64,000 bases of DNA, taken from positions 62,001-126,000 of the forward strand of contig NW_024881867.1 in NCBI RefSeq assembly GCF_019059575.1. Reading direction: 5' to 3'. The position numbers were made by a program, and so were the translations under genes. Shown here piece by piece: positions 44,695 to 55,222 of the stretch (position 1 is the stretch's first letter; each line of letters opens with the position of its first letter). Source of the stretch: Amphibalanus amphitrite (lineage: Eukaryota > Arthropoda > Thecostraca > Balanomorpha > Balanidae). The notes beneath the pieces are model-generated. The model was given only the letters and a program-made list of their open reading frames with translations, made no database searches and was not told the origin of the DNA.

Positions 44695-45233
44695 CTGAAA
44701 TGTAGGTAGTAGTACATAGTATCAAATGTTACATTACAGTGATAAGGATCATTCTTCACAATGAAGCATGAGTCTTACAAGTTACTACTAAGTAGCTTTA
44801 ATTGACATTACGGTATGTCACATTGCATAGGTATCTCCTTCACTTCAGTTTTTATAGACAGACTGGTTGAGCCACAGGCAAAGCCCAATGATGAGATCTT
44901 GGCACTTAGGCCTGAATATTTACCATCTGATCAGGAAATTATTAGCCTAAATAAGAAATGAGATGCTTCCATCACATGACTAAAGCTCTCTCTGAATAAA
45001 AAATATATAACCTGTTCTTGTAACCATAAATTAAATTCAGTCTGGGACACTTCAGGGAAATAAATAATAATCAACTTGATGAGCTGCTGAAGAAGTTGAC
45101 CTATGACATCAGAGTATTGCATTGGATTCATGTTGTGAATAACAGTTGGATGCATTATAATTAACAAAAATGATTATGAATGCTCCAAGACAGAGTGAGC
45201 TACCTAGGAAAGAGCAGTAGGGCATCTCATTAA

Positions 45234-45912
45234 AGGTAGACTGCCACCTTTTTTCCACAAAACGGTTTTCACTAGAGCTGAGCCACCTATGTCCCAGACT
45301 GAAGTCGGTTTTCCGAAATTCGAACCCGTTTGCGAGAAATCGGAGACCAAAGTTCAGTTTGATGCCATTTTTTTAGTCCAAGAAAACCGACATCCCTACT
45401 GTTTATCGATAACTTTGAAACATGAATTTTCTTATCTTTTGGTAAATATATGCCAAAACTTTGATTGTTTCGAGATCAGAGAAGAATATTGGAGTGTCAA
45501 AATAAAAGTTAAACTTATATATTCAGTAGTTCATTTTTTCCAAAAAAGTGTGGGAAATGGGGTTTAACATGGGCCAGACCCATTCCAAATGAGCCATGAT
45601 TTTTTTTAATGTTTTACGAACTTAAATGCAAAATAAATTAAACATGGCCAATTTCTCATGAAATCATATATTAGTAAATTATAAAATACCTTACTTTTTC
45701 AAATAAAATGTAATAATCTTATGACCTTGAAGTCTAGTGATGTGTAAACATTGTCGCTAGACATTAACCGATTGATAATTGTATGAAAATCGACAATTTT
45801 TTTCGCGATTCACGTGATGATACTTTGTCAGGTGAATTCTAAAATTTTGTTTTGTCCAGGGAATAAATCATAGGCCGATCTGAGAAAACTTTTTGAAGGT
45901 GGCAGTCTTCCT
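45234..45912. mobile_element. TTAA-flanked inverted-repeat element, 679 bp
   Basis: TTAA lies at 45230-45233 and 45913-45916. The ends read AGGTAGACTGCCACCTT on the left and AGGAAGACTGCCACCTT (minus strand) on the right. The interior has no transposase. End structure resembles 27836-28330 (GACC/TCCCACCTT), suggesting one family. Confidence 0.7.
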
Positions 45913-45985
45913 TTAAAGAAAAATGTTCACAAAAATTGGCTAGCAGTGGGAGCATCTATGCAATAAAAGAAGTCAGGGATATAGG

Positions 45986-47552
45986 CAGGGTTACTTTTAA
46001 AGGGGGGGAAGAGGGGAATTTCCCCCCTTCGAAAATTCCGCTCCCCCTTTCAAATCGTGTCTGAACGGCTAGGGAGGGAAGGGGGAATTTCCCCCTTTCA
46101 AATTTATTTTGGAGCCCATTTTCAATCAATTCGCTATTCAGATTCTATAGTCATCGTTAATCAGATTCTCGTCATCAATCAACGTTGCTGGCGTTAAGAT
46201 AATTATTAATTTTCAATTTTCGGTTCCATCCAACCATTTTACGTTCAGTGCAGCAGGAACTCCAGATTTGACCCGATACCGATCGGATAGTCGGTGGGAC
46301 CGTCTCTTGTCTTGTCTCTTCCGTCTTTTCGCAATCACTGACATATCGGTACAGGCGTCGGCGTAGGAACCGGCGGGGGACGGGATTACCTCTCCGAACC
46401 AAGGGTGGATACAGGGGGAGGGGGGCAATGGGCCATGGCCCCTCCTTTGACGCAAAAAGAAGGTGACCCCCCTTTTGGACCCCCTTTTATATTCTGTGTT
46501 CTTTCTCAGAAACGACCCATTTATTCACGATTATTTTCACTTTTTCATCGACGCCAAGGCCAGACATCTAAAATTTTTGTCCCAATATGACAATGGCCGT
46601 GTTTAACCATCCTCCAAACCTGAATCATTGAAGGAAAAACAACGTTATTTTTGTCCCATAGGCATCAAAGCTTTGAGTAATAAATGACTTTTCTCTTTAT
46701 GCAGCATTCACGTTCATCTGCTTTGCATGCAGAGCAGGGCGCAAAAAAAAGTACCTCATCACAGCCGGCTTTCCCAATGGAACTTTCACTGCTCACTAAT
46801 ACTAATAGTAATAATTCAAGTTTTGTGCTTCATTAGTTTTTGTTCGGATATCACTGCCCACCTTGTAGTTGTAGAGGTTGCAGTTCTGTAGCGCCGTCGT
46901 TTCTCTACATACACGACCACACAAAGAACTTTGGAATTGCTCGTTAACTGTAGCTTTTGTGAGCGTTTAAGAATTTCATGTTTTTTGCTCATTTTTGCTC
47001 GAACAGTTTGACATCAATTACTCCTGACCTAAGGTGACCTAAGACTTGAAATTTTGTGCGAAGGTTTCAAATTGATGCCCGGTAAGGTACTAAAAATTTG
47101 GCGGCGCTGCGCGCCGCCGTTTTTCGCTTTTCAAGAAAACCCACATGGGGGCCAAAATGACCTCCAATCAGGGCGCGGATTAACCTCTCTCTTTAGAAAG
47201 GCGTTACTTAATGTTTGGCCGGGGTATACCTACTAGTTATTGATACCACTGATAGGTTGATACTACTGATTGGCATTTGCAAGGGCGCAGTCAAGTTGGG
47301 ACCTCCCCCGCCCCTTACAGCCAAGGTAGGTGCGTATATTTTTTAGCAAAATTATTTTTTGGCAACCTTCCAAAATAAAGTGGCTGAAACCCGAGGAAAG
47401 AATAGGATTTGGGGGTAGGTAAGGTTCTGCGGGCTCCATCCTAACGAAAAACCTAATGGTATTGCCGCCCACCCCCCTTTCAGATGCCCCTGGATCCGCC
47501 TTTGCCCCGAACTTTATTCCCCCTCTCAACTTTTCCTGTAAAAGTAACCCTG
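45986..47552. mobile_element. hAT-type element, 1567 bp, non-autonomous
   Basis: The left end CAGGGTTACTTTTAAAG and right end CTGTAAAAGTAACCCTG are inverted copies. They are flanked by an exact 8-bp duplication GATATAGG at 45978-45985 and 47553-47560. No transposase is recognised inside. Around 46400-46500 it holds sequence like the ends and interior of the 36550 MITE family (GTGGATACAGGGGG, GGGCCATGGCCCC), so it may itself contain an older insertion. It lies upstream of IMPACT. Confidence 0.85.
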
Positions 47553-47560
47553 GATATAGG

Positions 47561-48269
47561 TATGTAAATACTGGCAAAATAGCAAAAGTTGAACATCAAG
47601 CCCTTTTCGATTATCCATTTTATGGTAGCAGAAGCCTGCATGATGAAAGTTTAGAGCCATCTGACTTCAAAATACTGTTTGTACTTTGTAGTGCCTAACA
47701 TGAGGATTTATGAGCCGGTCTCAAAATGGGTGGAATCTGAAAACAGGGTGCCGGAGGGCATAGTTAGTTAAGTGACTCCCCATCTCTAGTCAAGTGACTT
47801 CCCCTCTTGCTGCCTTATACAGGCTAATTGTCACAAGATTTGTGCAAATGAATTTAAAGAGCCTTGATCAAATCACCCCAGGTGCCCTGTTTTCAAATTC
47901 CAGCTCAAAATACTGTTCACATTTTTCATGCTACAAACTTCAAAACAAACTTCACTTTGAAGCCAGCCAGCAACGTCTTTTTCTATGACACTCAAATGCA
48001 CAATTACCTATTTATACTTATTCATTGAGAAGAATTAAAAGTTGATTTGAAGTGCAAATTTCAGTGGCAAATTGTTATTGAACACAGTCTAGCTTGACAG
48101 TTTTCTGGAAAATCAGCATACCTGAAGAGATATGTTATCCATCAGCCCTTGCTTTTCAGACAGTAAAAGGATCTTTGCCAGCTCTAGATATCTGCAACAA
48201 AATTGTTTGTTTTGTTTATTTATACAAAAGCGCATTCCACTTATACAGCAATCCACACGTGAGAAGCCA
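47561..48269. other. Spacer between hAT element and LINE
   Basis: AT-rich, no recognised gene or repeat boundary. Probably IMPACT intron sequence. Confidence 0.35.
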
Positions 48270-48278
48270 AGCATGCAA

Positions 48279-48282
<4 letters not shown>

Positions 48283-48309
<27 letters not shown>

Positions 48310-48310
48310 A
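48283..48310 (-). repeat. Poly(A) tail of the LINE
   Basis: An uninterrupted T-run on the plus strand, abutting the target duplication. This is the expected product of target-primed reverse transcription. Confidence 0.85.
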
Positions 48311-48938
48311 GTGGCCCTAACTTACGTTACCGGCCTCGCGAGGAGGGCGGCGACCTAACTACGCCGCGCAAAACAAACCGGCCGTCCTAACTAAGACCGG
48401 TGGCCACTTTTACAGCAAGACAACATGGGAAAACCCATATCCATGTACTATGCCATGAATATGGGAAAAAAACCCATGAATTTACGTTAAGACACATAAA
48501 TGACAGTGAAACTTACCGGTAAATTGATGTTTGTGAAGGGAGGGAAGGAGGAAGTTTGTGAATGGTAAGGTTACGAGAGTTTGATGACAGGAATGGTTTG
48601 AAGAGTGGGGGATATGTCGCTGGGAGGGATGGGGTTTGTGAATGTTTAAGCGTCACGATGAAAGGAATGGTTTGGAGGATGGGGAATCTGTCGCTGCTGC
48701 AGTTGGCGGCCGACGGTTGTCTGTGGTCGTTCAACCCGGCCGCCGCCGCTGTTCAGCGGCCGGGGTCCGCTGGTGTAGCTCGCTGGGCCGCTGAGCCTCT
48801 AAGCCTGCTCCAGCGGCAGGAGAAAACCCGTCTGCCACCGAAGCTCTGTGTTTCGGCACCAGCGAAAAACCCGACCCATCCCGTATCACAAGTCAGCCTG
48901 GTGGTAGCGAAACGGGCGCCTGCTAACAGTCAAGGCCG

Positions 48939-51900
48939 TTAAAGTAGCTCTGAGTAGGGTGATGTTAGGACGAAATCAAGTACCAGGTTTGTCAATGTTG
49001 TGTCGTCCCCGAGAAGCGTCGGGAGGTCGTTTTTAAGGTGTTGTACCGCAAGATAGTTAGTGATGTGTCTTCGTTCGTGATGCAATGCCGTGCATGCGAT
49101 CAAAATGTGCTCTACGGAGATGCGTGTGTCGCAGGTGTGGCAAATCGGAGGGCCCGTCCTATCAAAAAGGTGGCCATGGGTGAGGCGAGTATGACCACAC
49201 CTCAATCTGGCCAGGGTCACCTCGCGTATCCTGTCTGGTTGGTTACATGTGACCCATGTTCTAAGTTCTCGTTTGATCGCATACATATGTGCAGCATGAT
49301 GTTGGTCCCATTTGCGTTGAAGGTACTCGGCGAATTTGATTTTTATCATATGAATAGCGTCCCCTTGGGCCATAGGTTCCACAACTGGATCAGGTCGCAT
49401 TGCAGCCTCCTTTGCGAGGACATCCGCACGTTCATTTCCTGCAATACCGTAATGACCTGGAACCCAAAGAAGGGTCACATGCTGGCCCTCATTGAGATCT
49501 GATGTGATCCTGAGAATATTGTAGATACCGTGGTGGGTAACATTATCGGTCCTTTCCAGTGCTTGAAGAGCGGATTTCGAATCAGTACAGATGGTTGCCC
49601 GATCAATCTTTTCTGCCTTGATGTGCTCCATAACTTTTTCGATTGCGTGAACTTCGGCACTAAAGACTGTCGTAAATTCTTGAAGCCGGGTCCCAAACCT
49701 AAGCCCAGGGCCGACGGCTGCTGAACCTATCTGATTTTCGTGACATGAGCCATCTGTGAAGAAAAAAGCAGAGTCGCAGTTGAGCTCTACATACTCCTGG
49801 AAGAGCATTTGAGCTTCCACCGGAGGTATACTGGTCTTCTTATAATCAAAAAGAAATTCAATGGATAGGTCTTTGAGGAGCCAAAATGGAATCATAGGAG
49901 GATTTAGAGTAACTTCAGTGCGCCTAATGTTTAGCAGTTGATGAGCTTGCTCAAGGCACCCGGGTAGAAAGCACGATCTACGCAGTGGGCGTCGGGTTCT
50001 TGGTTTCCTCGCCTCCATTGCTGGTACCGCAATGTGATTTCGAACACTTTTTGCTCTGTAGTAATAGCGGAGGAAAAGAAAGACGCGTCGGTCATCAAGT
50101 GCTGGAATGCCGGTATCTGCACGAAGCGCAAGAACTGGCGATGTGCGAAAAGCCCCAGTTAGAAGTCTCAAGCACGTTGATTGAACGGCTTCTAGACGTT
50201 TGCATAAACTGGGCGACAGTGTGCTAAACAGATAACAATTGTACTCAATCGTAGATCTGATTAGCCCAATATACAACATTTGCAATGTTTTCCTGTCCGC
50301 ACCCCAAGAAAACCCACATATGCATCTTAGGACATTGATTCGTTTAATACAACGTGCTCTTAGGTGCTCAACGTGTTGACGGAAGGTTAGATTAGTATCC
50401 AAAATGATCCCTAGAAATTTGTGTGACGTGGAAAAAGGTATTTTAATCCCATCGATGTGTGGGGATCTTTCAAGCGATGGACGGGGTCCACGTTTGAAGA
50501 CCATCATGACTGATTTTGGTGCTGACAAAAAGAATCCCCATTTTGTGCACCATTTAACGCAGTGATCAACCACTGTTTGCAATATAGAATAAGCCTGTTT
50601 GTAGTTTTTGTGGGATACCCATATTGCTATATCATCAGCAAAAAGCGAATAGCGGACAGAAAATGTTAGAACACGTGGCAGGAGTAGGAGCATATCGTTC
50701 AGGGCAATCAAGAACAGCGTAGGTGACAGCACGCTGCCTTGAGGGACGCCATGTTCCATTACAAAGTCGTCAGAAAGTGTCGCTTGGCAACGAACTTTGA
50801 AAGTTCGGGGTTTTAGGAAATTTTGAAGAAACGCAGCCAAATGGCCTCTGATTCCGATTGAGTGCAGCTTATAAATTATCGTCGAACTGTGTACCTTGTT
50901 GAAGGCTGACATTAGATCTAGGAAAATAGCAACAGTCGGTCGCCTATGTTCCCAGTTTACCTGGATGTCCGAGATAAGGCGAATGATATTGTCTGCCGTA
51001 CTACGATTTTTCTGAAAACCGCTTTGACATATATCAATGCAATGGTTGCTCTCAAGGTAAAATCGCAGGCGCCTGTTTACCATTCTTTCGAAAATCTTGG
51101 AGACACAATTGGTTAGTGAGATTGGGCGATACGAATTTGCGTCGTGCTGGTCTTTGCCGGGTTTGAGGATAGGTATGATTATACTTTTAAGCCATTCATC
51201 CGGGAAGTTGTCCTCAGTCCATAGTTTGTTGAATGCTATCAGTAGTGTGGAAAGGTTAAGTTCGTTCAATTTTGTGAAAAAAGAATATGGAATGGAGTCT
51301 GGTCCTACCGAAGTTTTAGTGCTTGCCATTGCTAGGGATAGTTTAAGTTCTCTTAGGGTAAAAGGAGCATTGTATGGTTCAGAGTTTGCAGAAGAAAAAT
51401 CAAGATTTACTGTTCTATTAACGAGAGCTCGATGCACGCTCAAGGAGTAAATATCTGTAGACGATGTGTTGGCAAAGTGTTGGGCAAATATATTTGTGAC
51501 GGTAACTGGGTCAGTTACGAATATATTGTTTGAAAGCAATTGCGGAAAGGCACCTAAATTAGTTCGTCGTGAGGCGAAAGCACGAACATGACTCCAGAGT
51601 TCGCTGAGCGGGGTAAAACGATTACATTTAGCGGCATAGTTTTGCCATGCCGCCTTCTTTTCTTTGTATATAGTTTCCGCACATTCTTTACGGGCAGCGG
51701 TATACAGTTGGGCATGTCTGGGACATATGCATCTCTGGAAGTTTCTGAAGGCTCTTTTTCTTATTGCTTTGGCTCTTTGGCATTTCCAGTTCCACCAGAC
51801 AAGATTTTTAGATTCATTTGCAGTTCCAATCTTAATAGTTTTTTCTTTTAGCGTTTCACTGGCCGATTTCTTCATAGCCCCCATAAAATTGGAAATGGTC

Positions 51901-52670
51901 TGAGACAGGCCGTAGGGAGCATGTCTGTTGACCTTTGCGTTAAAGCCCGACCAATCCGCGTTATTTGTTTGCCATACCTTCAGTGTCGGTGCTGGTGACA
52001 GCGTGGTTGCACTGGTAAGCATGATGTGAATTGGATAATGGTCTGAAAACAGCGGATCCGATGTTACGGTCCATCTAAAGAGCGGTGCGATCCTCGGGGA
52101 AGAAATTGACAAGTCAATTGCAGAGGTTGTGTGGTAGCTACTACTGACAAACGTTGGGTTGCCGTCGTTCATAGCTACAAGGGACTGGCGGTTTAGTGCA
52201 GCTTCAATTATCCTGCCTCTCGGCGATAAGTGTCGGCTGCCCCATAGTGGACTATGACCATTGAAATCGCCGAGCAGAAGGCAATTTTCTGGCATTTGCT
52301 CTAGAAGGTCATTCAGATTTTGCTGGTTTACAACAGTTGCATTTGGCGGCAAATACACTGAAACAACCAACAACTCGCGGTTTAGTAGTGAAACAGTAGC
52401 TGCTACAACATTTAGCGGGGAAGCTATGTTTGTTTTCCGTTGTGACACTGAGTTTGCTACATAAAGAGCTACGCCACCCTGTCTATTTGCTAGATTTATG
52501 TCCTGTCTGTACAAAGTATATCCAGCCACATTGTAATTGTAATGATCTGTGCTTTTAAAATGAGTTTCCTGAATCGCCGCTAGAAGAGGAGCTTCCTTTT
52601 GTATATACTGTTTAAATTCAGACAAATGGGATAGAAGTCCTCCTACATTCCATTGAAGCAAAAAATCCAT
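48939..52670 (-). CDS. LINE ORF2: endonuclease, reverse transcriptase, RNase H
   Basis: 1243 residues from the ATG at 52670. The N-terminus is an AP-type endonuclease: WN at 7-8, IQETH near 34, GDFNGH at 134-139, and SDHYPI at 209-214. The reverse transcriptase contains SYRPISLTNCVSKIFERM, HGVPQGSVLSPTLF and the catalytic FADD near residue 676. An RNase H follows (FFTDGSC near 970, TDSKSALQAL, and LLWVPGHYGIAGNERAD). A Cys/His-rich stretch near the end (CGHTRLTHGH, CHTC, EHILIAC) is usual for this group. All catalytic motifs look intact. The protein nicks target DNA and copies its own RNA. Confidence 0.95.
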   Translation of the reverse strand: MDFLLQWNVGGLLSHLSEFKQYIQKEAPLLAAIQETHFKSTDHYNYNVAGYTLYRQDINLANRQGGVALYVANSVSQRKTNIASPLNVVAATVSLLNRELLVVSVYLPPNATVVNQQNLNDLLEQMPENCLLLGDFNGHSPLWGSRHLSPRGRIIEAALNRQSLVAMNDGNPTFVSSSYHTTSAIDLSISSPRIAPLFRWTVTSDPLFSDHYPIHIMLTSATTLSPAPTLKVWQTNNADWSGFNAKVNRHAPYGLSQTISNFMGAMKKSASETLKEKTIKIGTANESKNLVWWNWKCQRAKAIRKRAFRNFQRCICPRHAQLYTAARKECAETIYKEKKAAWQNYAAKCNRFTPLSELWSHVRAFASRRTNLGAFPQLLSNNIFVTDPVTVTNIFAQHFANTSSTDIYSLSVHRALVNRTVNLDFSSANSEPYNAPFTLRELKLSLAMASTKTSVGPDSIPYSFFTKLNELNLSTLLIAFNKLWTEDNFPDEWLKSIIIPILKPGKDQHDANSYRPISLTNCVSKIFERMVNRRLRFYLESNHCIDICQSGFQKNRSTADNIIRLISDIQVNWEHRRPTVAIFLDLMSAFNKVHSSTIIYKLHSIGIRGHLAAFLQNFLKPRTFKVRCQATLSDDFVMEHGVPQGSVLSPTLFLIALNDMLLLLPRVLTFSVRYSLFADDIAIWVSHKNYKQAYSILQTVVDHCVKWCTKWGFFLSAPKSVMMVFKRGPRPSLERSPHIDGIKIPFSTSHKFLGIILDTNLTFRQHVEHLRARCIKRINVLRCICGFSWGADRKTLQMLYIGLIRSTIEYNCYLFSTLSPSLCKRLEAVQSTCLRLLTGAFRTSPVLALRADTGIPALDDRRVFLFLRYYYRAKSVRNHIAVPAMEARKPRTRRPLRRSCFLPGCLEQAHQLLNIRRTEVTLNPPMIPFWLLKDLSIEFLFDYKKTSIPPVEAQMLFQEYVELNCDSAFFFTDGSCHENQIGSAAVGPGLRFGTRLQEFTTVFSAEVHAIEKVMEHIKAEKIDRATICTDSKSALQALERTDNVTHHGIYNILRITSDLNEGQHVTLLWVPGHYGIAGNERADVLAKEAAMRPDPVVEPMAQGDAIHMIKIKFAEYLQRKWDQHHAAHMYAIKRELRTWVTCNQPDRIREVTLARLRCGHTRLTHGHLFDRTGPPICHTCDTRISVEHILIACTALHHERRHITNYLAVQHLKNDLPTLLGDDTTLTNLVLDFVLTSPYSELL

Positions 52671-52699
52671 TGCAGCAGCTATCTAGTTTGTTTGGCGCG

Positions 52700-54172
52700 C
52701 TATTCTGGGATGAAGGATCGTCTGGTCACGACCTGGGTACGAAGGCCCACATTTTTCCTCTCCTTTGTTGAGCGTGCTCGGAGGCGAGTTTTGGGGCCTT
52801 CTGCATGGAGGGTGAGCTGAGTGTCGGAATCGCTGTCATCAATGACTGATGGCGATCGCAGGACGGAAGACACGGCGACCATTTTGGGGGTCTCCTCGTC
52901 CTCGCTCGTCGTATTGGCATCATAGCATGTGTCGTCGTCGGAATCTGTAGCCCTTGTCCGGTGGAGTGGTGTAACTACGGAGACGCCAGTTGGGTTGCTG
53001 GGGGACATTTCACAGGTGCCTGGTGTTTGGGCCTGGTGTCGTGTCCCACCACTTTTGTGCGGGCCTGTTTCTCGCTGATCAACCACGGTGGGAGAGTCAG
53101 GGTGGACTGTCTTGGGTGTCGGTGTCGACCGGGCGCAGCCTACATCGATAGACCGAGCGAGTTCCGGCGTCGCGGCCGTGCGCTTCCGAGCATGGGTGCT
53201 TGGGTGGTCTGGCGGGCTCGTGTCTTTGCGGGCTGGTGGCGTCAGCTTTGCGTGACGTGCGACATGGGGCAGATCCCGAGGGGGTGGGAGCTCTGGCCAG
53301 TCCTGTGGGCGGTTTGCAGCCTGGGATATCTGAGCCTGTGTTTGTCCCACATGGCGCGGGACTCCCTCGTGGTGGGAGGTGCTGGGCTGGGTCATGGGGG
53401 GTGACCCACCGTGGGTGCCAGCCACGTGTCCAGATCTGCGTTGTGTGGCCTCGCGGAGCTCCTGCACCTTTGCAACCCACACGGGACAGTTCTTGTCAGT
53501 CACTGGGTGCGGTCCATTGCATGCAGCACAGTGGGGAGGGGCGACACACCCTGTAGACGGATGCTCCTCTGAGCAACGTTTGCATATTTCAGCACGAGAC
53601 CTACATGTGCCTTGTCCGTGTCCATAACGCTGGCACTTGCCACAGCGCCGAGGCAGCTGGTGAGATGGCCTGACTTCATAGCGCATGTACACTGCATAAA
53701 GGTGTTCAGGCAGCTGTGTGGCCGAAAACCTCACCTTGAGCAGTGGGTTCGGTCTGGAATTTTTTGAAGGGAGGCGTGTGACACTTGTGACACCCTGGTC
53801 ACGGCTTTCCTCAAGTATGGTTTGAGGAGACTCCATTGAGAGCTCAGGGGCATAGACCATCCCCTCCACCTGGTTTAGGCGGTCTGCTGGAATCACAGAG
53901 ATGTCCTCCCCCCTGAATGACCTCCAGGCTAGCAGAGCCTCGGTCTGGTACATGTCCCTCGTTTTGACAAGCAGAGAGCCGCTTCGAAGTGCAGAAACCT
54001 TAGCAGCTGCATAATGGATCACGTCCAGGAGCTCATCTCGAATTTTGTAAGGGCTGAAGTTCCGAAAGCTTTGGTTTTTTTCCTTAAATCTCACGAGGAG
54101 GTAAGCAGGTCCAGTGGGAAGGAACTGACCTTCGTCAGTAGCGGTAACCGCCTTGGAGAACATGGCTGGCAT
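52700..54172 (-). CDS. LINE ORF1: Gag-like RNA-binding protein with zinc knuckles
   Basis: 490 residues from the ATG at 54172; the open frame extends a few codons further upstream from a TTG. A first half without clear motifs is followed by a cluster of CCHC-type knuckles (CGKCQRYGHGQGTC, CKRCSEEHPSTGC, CAACNGPHPVTDKNC). A Pro/Ser/Thr-rich low-complexity C-terminal half and a basic end follow. Such proteins package LINE RNA. The stop is 29 bp before the ORF2 ATG. Confidence 0.9.
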   Translation of the reverse strand: MPAMFSKAVTATDEGQFLPTGPAYLLVRFKEKNQSFRNFSPYKIRDELLDVIHYAAAKVSALRSGSLLVKTRDMYQTEALLAWRSFRGEDISVIPADRLNQVEGMVYAPELSMESPQTILEESRDQGVTSVTRLPSKNSRPNPLLKVRFSATQLPEHLYAVYMRYEVRPSHQLPRRCGKCQRYGHGQGTCRSRAEICKRCSEEHPSTGCVAPPHCAACNGPHPVTDKNCPVWVAKVQELREATQRRSGHVAGTHGGSPPMTQPSTSHHEGVPRHVGQTQAQISQAANRPQDWPELPPPRDLPHVARHAKLTPPARKDTSPPDHPSTHARKRTAATPELARSIDVGCARSTPTPKTVHPDSPTVVDQRETGPHKSGGTRHQAQTPGTCEMSPSNPTGVSVVTPLHRTRATDSDDDTCYDANTTSEDEETPKMVAVSSVLRSPSVIDDSDSDTQLTLHAEGPKTRLRARSTKERKNVGLRTQVVTRRSFIPE

Positions 54173-54542
54173 AGCTGGAGAGAACGACACCAAAAAGCGA
54201 GATAATCTTGTGAGGAAATTACAAGTCTTGCCAAAGAGTAGTCAACAAAAAATGAAGACGTGAAGAGGAGGGAAAGCAGACTCACCGTGGAATCTTGCTT
54301 TAATAGTGGGAAGCCGCTCGGGCAGAGTGAGACGAATGAGACGAAAAGCTGTCGAGACTAAATCCACCAGAATTCAATTTCACGCAAAGACAAGGCTATT
54401 TTTGATAAAAAAAGAAATGCTGAACAGGACGGGAACAGAATATCCCGTAAAAAACACCCTAGCACTTAAGGGAAACTGCAAAAAGTCTACTAATCTATAA
54501 AACCACGCGAACCACGCCGTCAACCGATTAGCATGCAAATAT

Positions 54543-55222
54543 AAAACATGGCATGATCCAAGGCCATGATCTGTTTAATTTGCTATATGCGTAGCAGCTA
54601 GTGTACAATAGAAATGGGATTTAAATAAAAAATTGAGTAAGTCGCTTATCTATTGCTTGTATTTTTATCTCCAGCATGAATCTGAATGATATTTCATCTT
54701 TTAAAATGAAAGAAATTCTGGATTAGATACGCAGGCGCTTTATGAAATCAAGCACACATGACGCTGACGCTGCTAGAGAACACTAGAGACTATAGAAATT
54801 TATGCGCCATGAACGCCGTATCAGTATATCTTTATTTTTACTCTTACGTCATTAATTAAGAGCAATGAAATTTGCTCTTTTGATTCGGAAGAAAAACTTC
54901 TCCAAATAACATGCCTGTTTTCATTTTTTATCACAATACCTTGAAATTAAAATACAATAGCTTGTAGGTCTATTTCATTTAAACGACAAAGTTCAGGTTA
55001 ACTACCTCAACCTATTTGGCATTTGTGACGTAATATATCTTACAAGAATGATAAGTCAATGTAAAACGCAACTATCGAAATTATCGCATGTAAACAATGC
55101 CAGGGGCGGTGTGGCGTGTGGGGGTGCTTGGGTCGAGCGTCGAGCCTCTGGGATTATAGAGTACCTACTTTGCAGTTGCCAATTGCGGTGCATCAGGTTT
55201 ATTGGGGGATAGCACCCTTGCA
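54543..55222. other. Region between LINE and MTHFS, probable divergent promoter
   Basis: AT-rich sequence becoming GC-richer towards 55100. The missing first exon of IMPACT (minus) and the promoter of MTHFS (plus) may both lie here. I could not identify the exon: short minus-strand ATG frames near 55200 end in the wrong phase. Confidence 0.35.

Larger units (their letters stand above)
48283..54529 (-). mobile_element. Full-length I-type LINE, 6.2 kb, both ORFs open
   Basis: Minus-strand non-LTR retrotransposon bounded by an exact 13-bp target duplication AGCATGCAAATAT at 48270-48282 and 54530-54542. At the low end a run of about 27 T (poly(A) on the minus strand) directly follows the left duplication, marking the 3' tail. 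The order is 5' UTR (54529-54173), ORF1, a short gap, ORF2 and a 3' UTR of about 0.65 kb. An RNase H after the reverse transcriptase places it in the I group (I/Loa/Nimb-like; inference). Intact frames, a complete 5' end and an exact duplication mean a young and possibly active copy. It is in the same orientation as IMPACT, probably inside its first intron. Confidence 0.93.
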
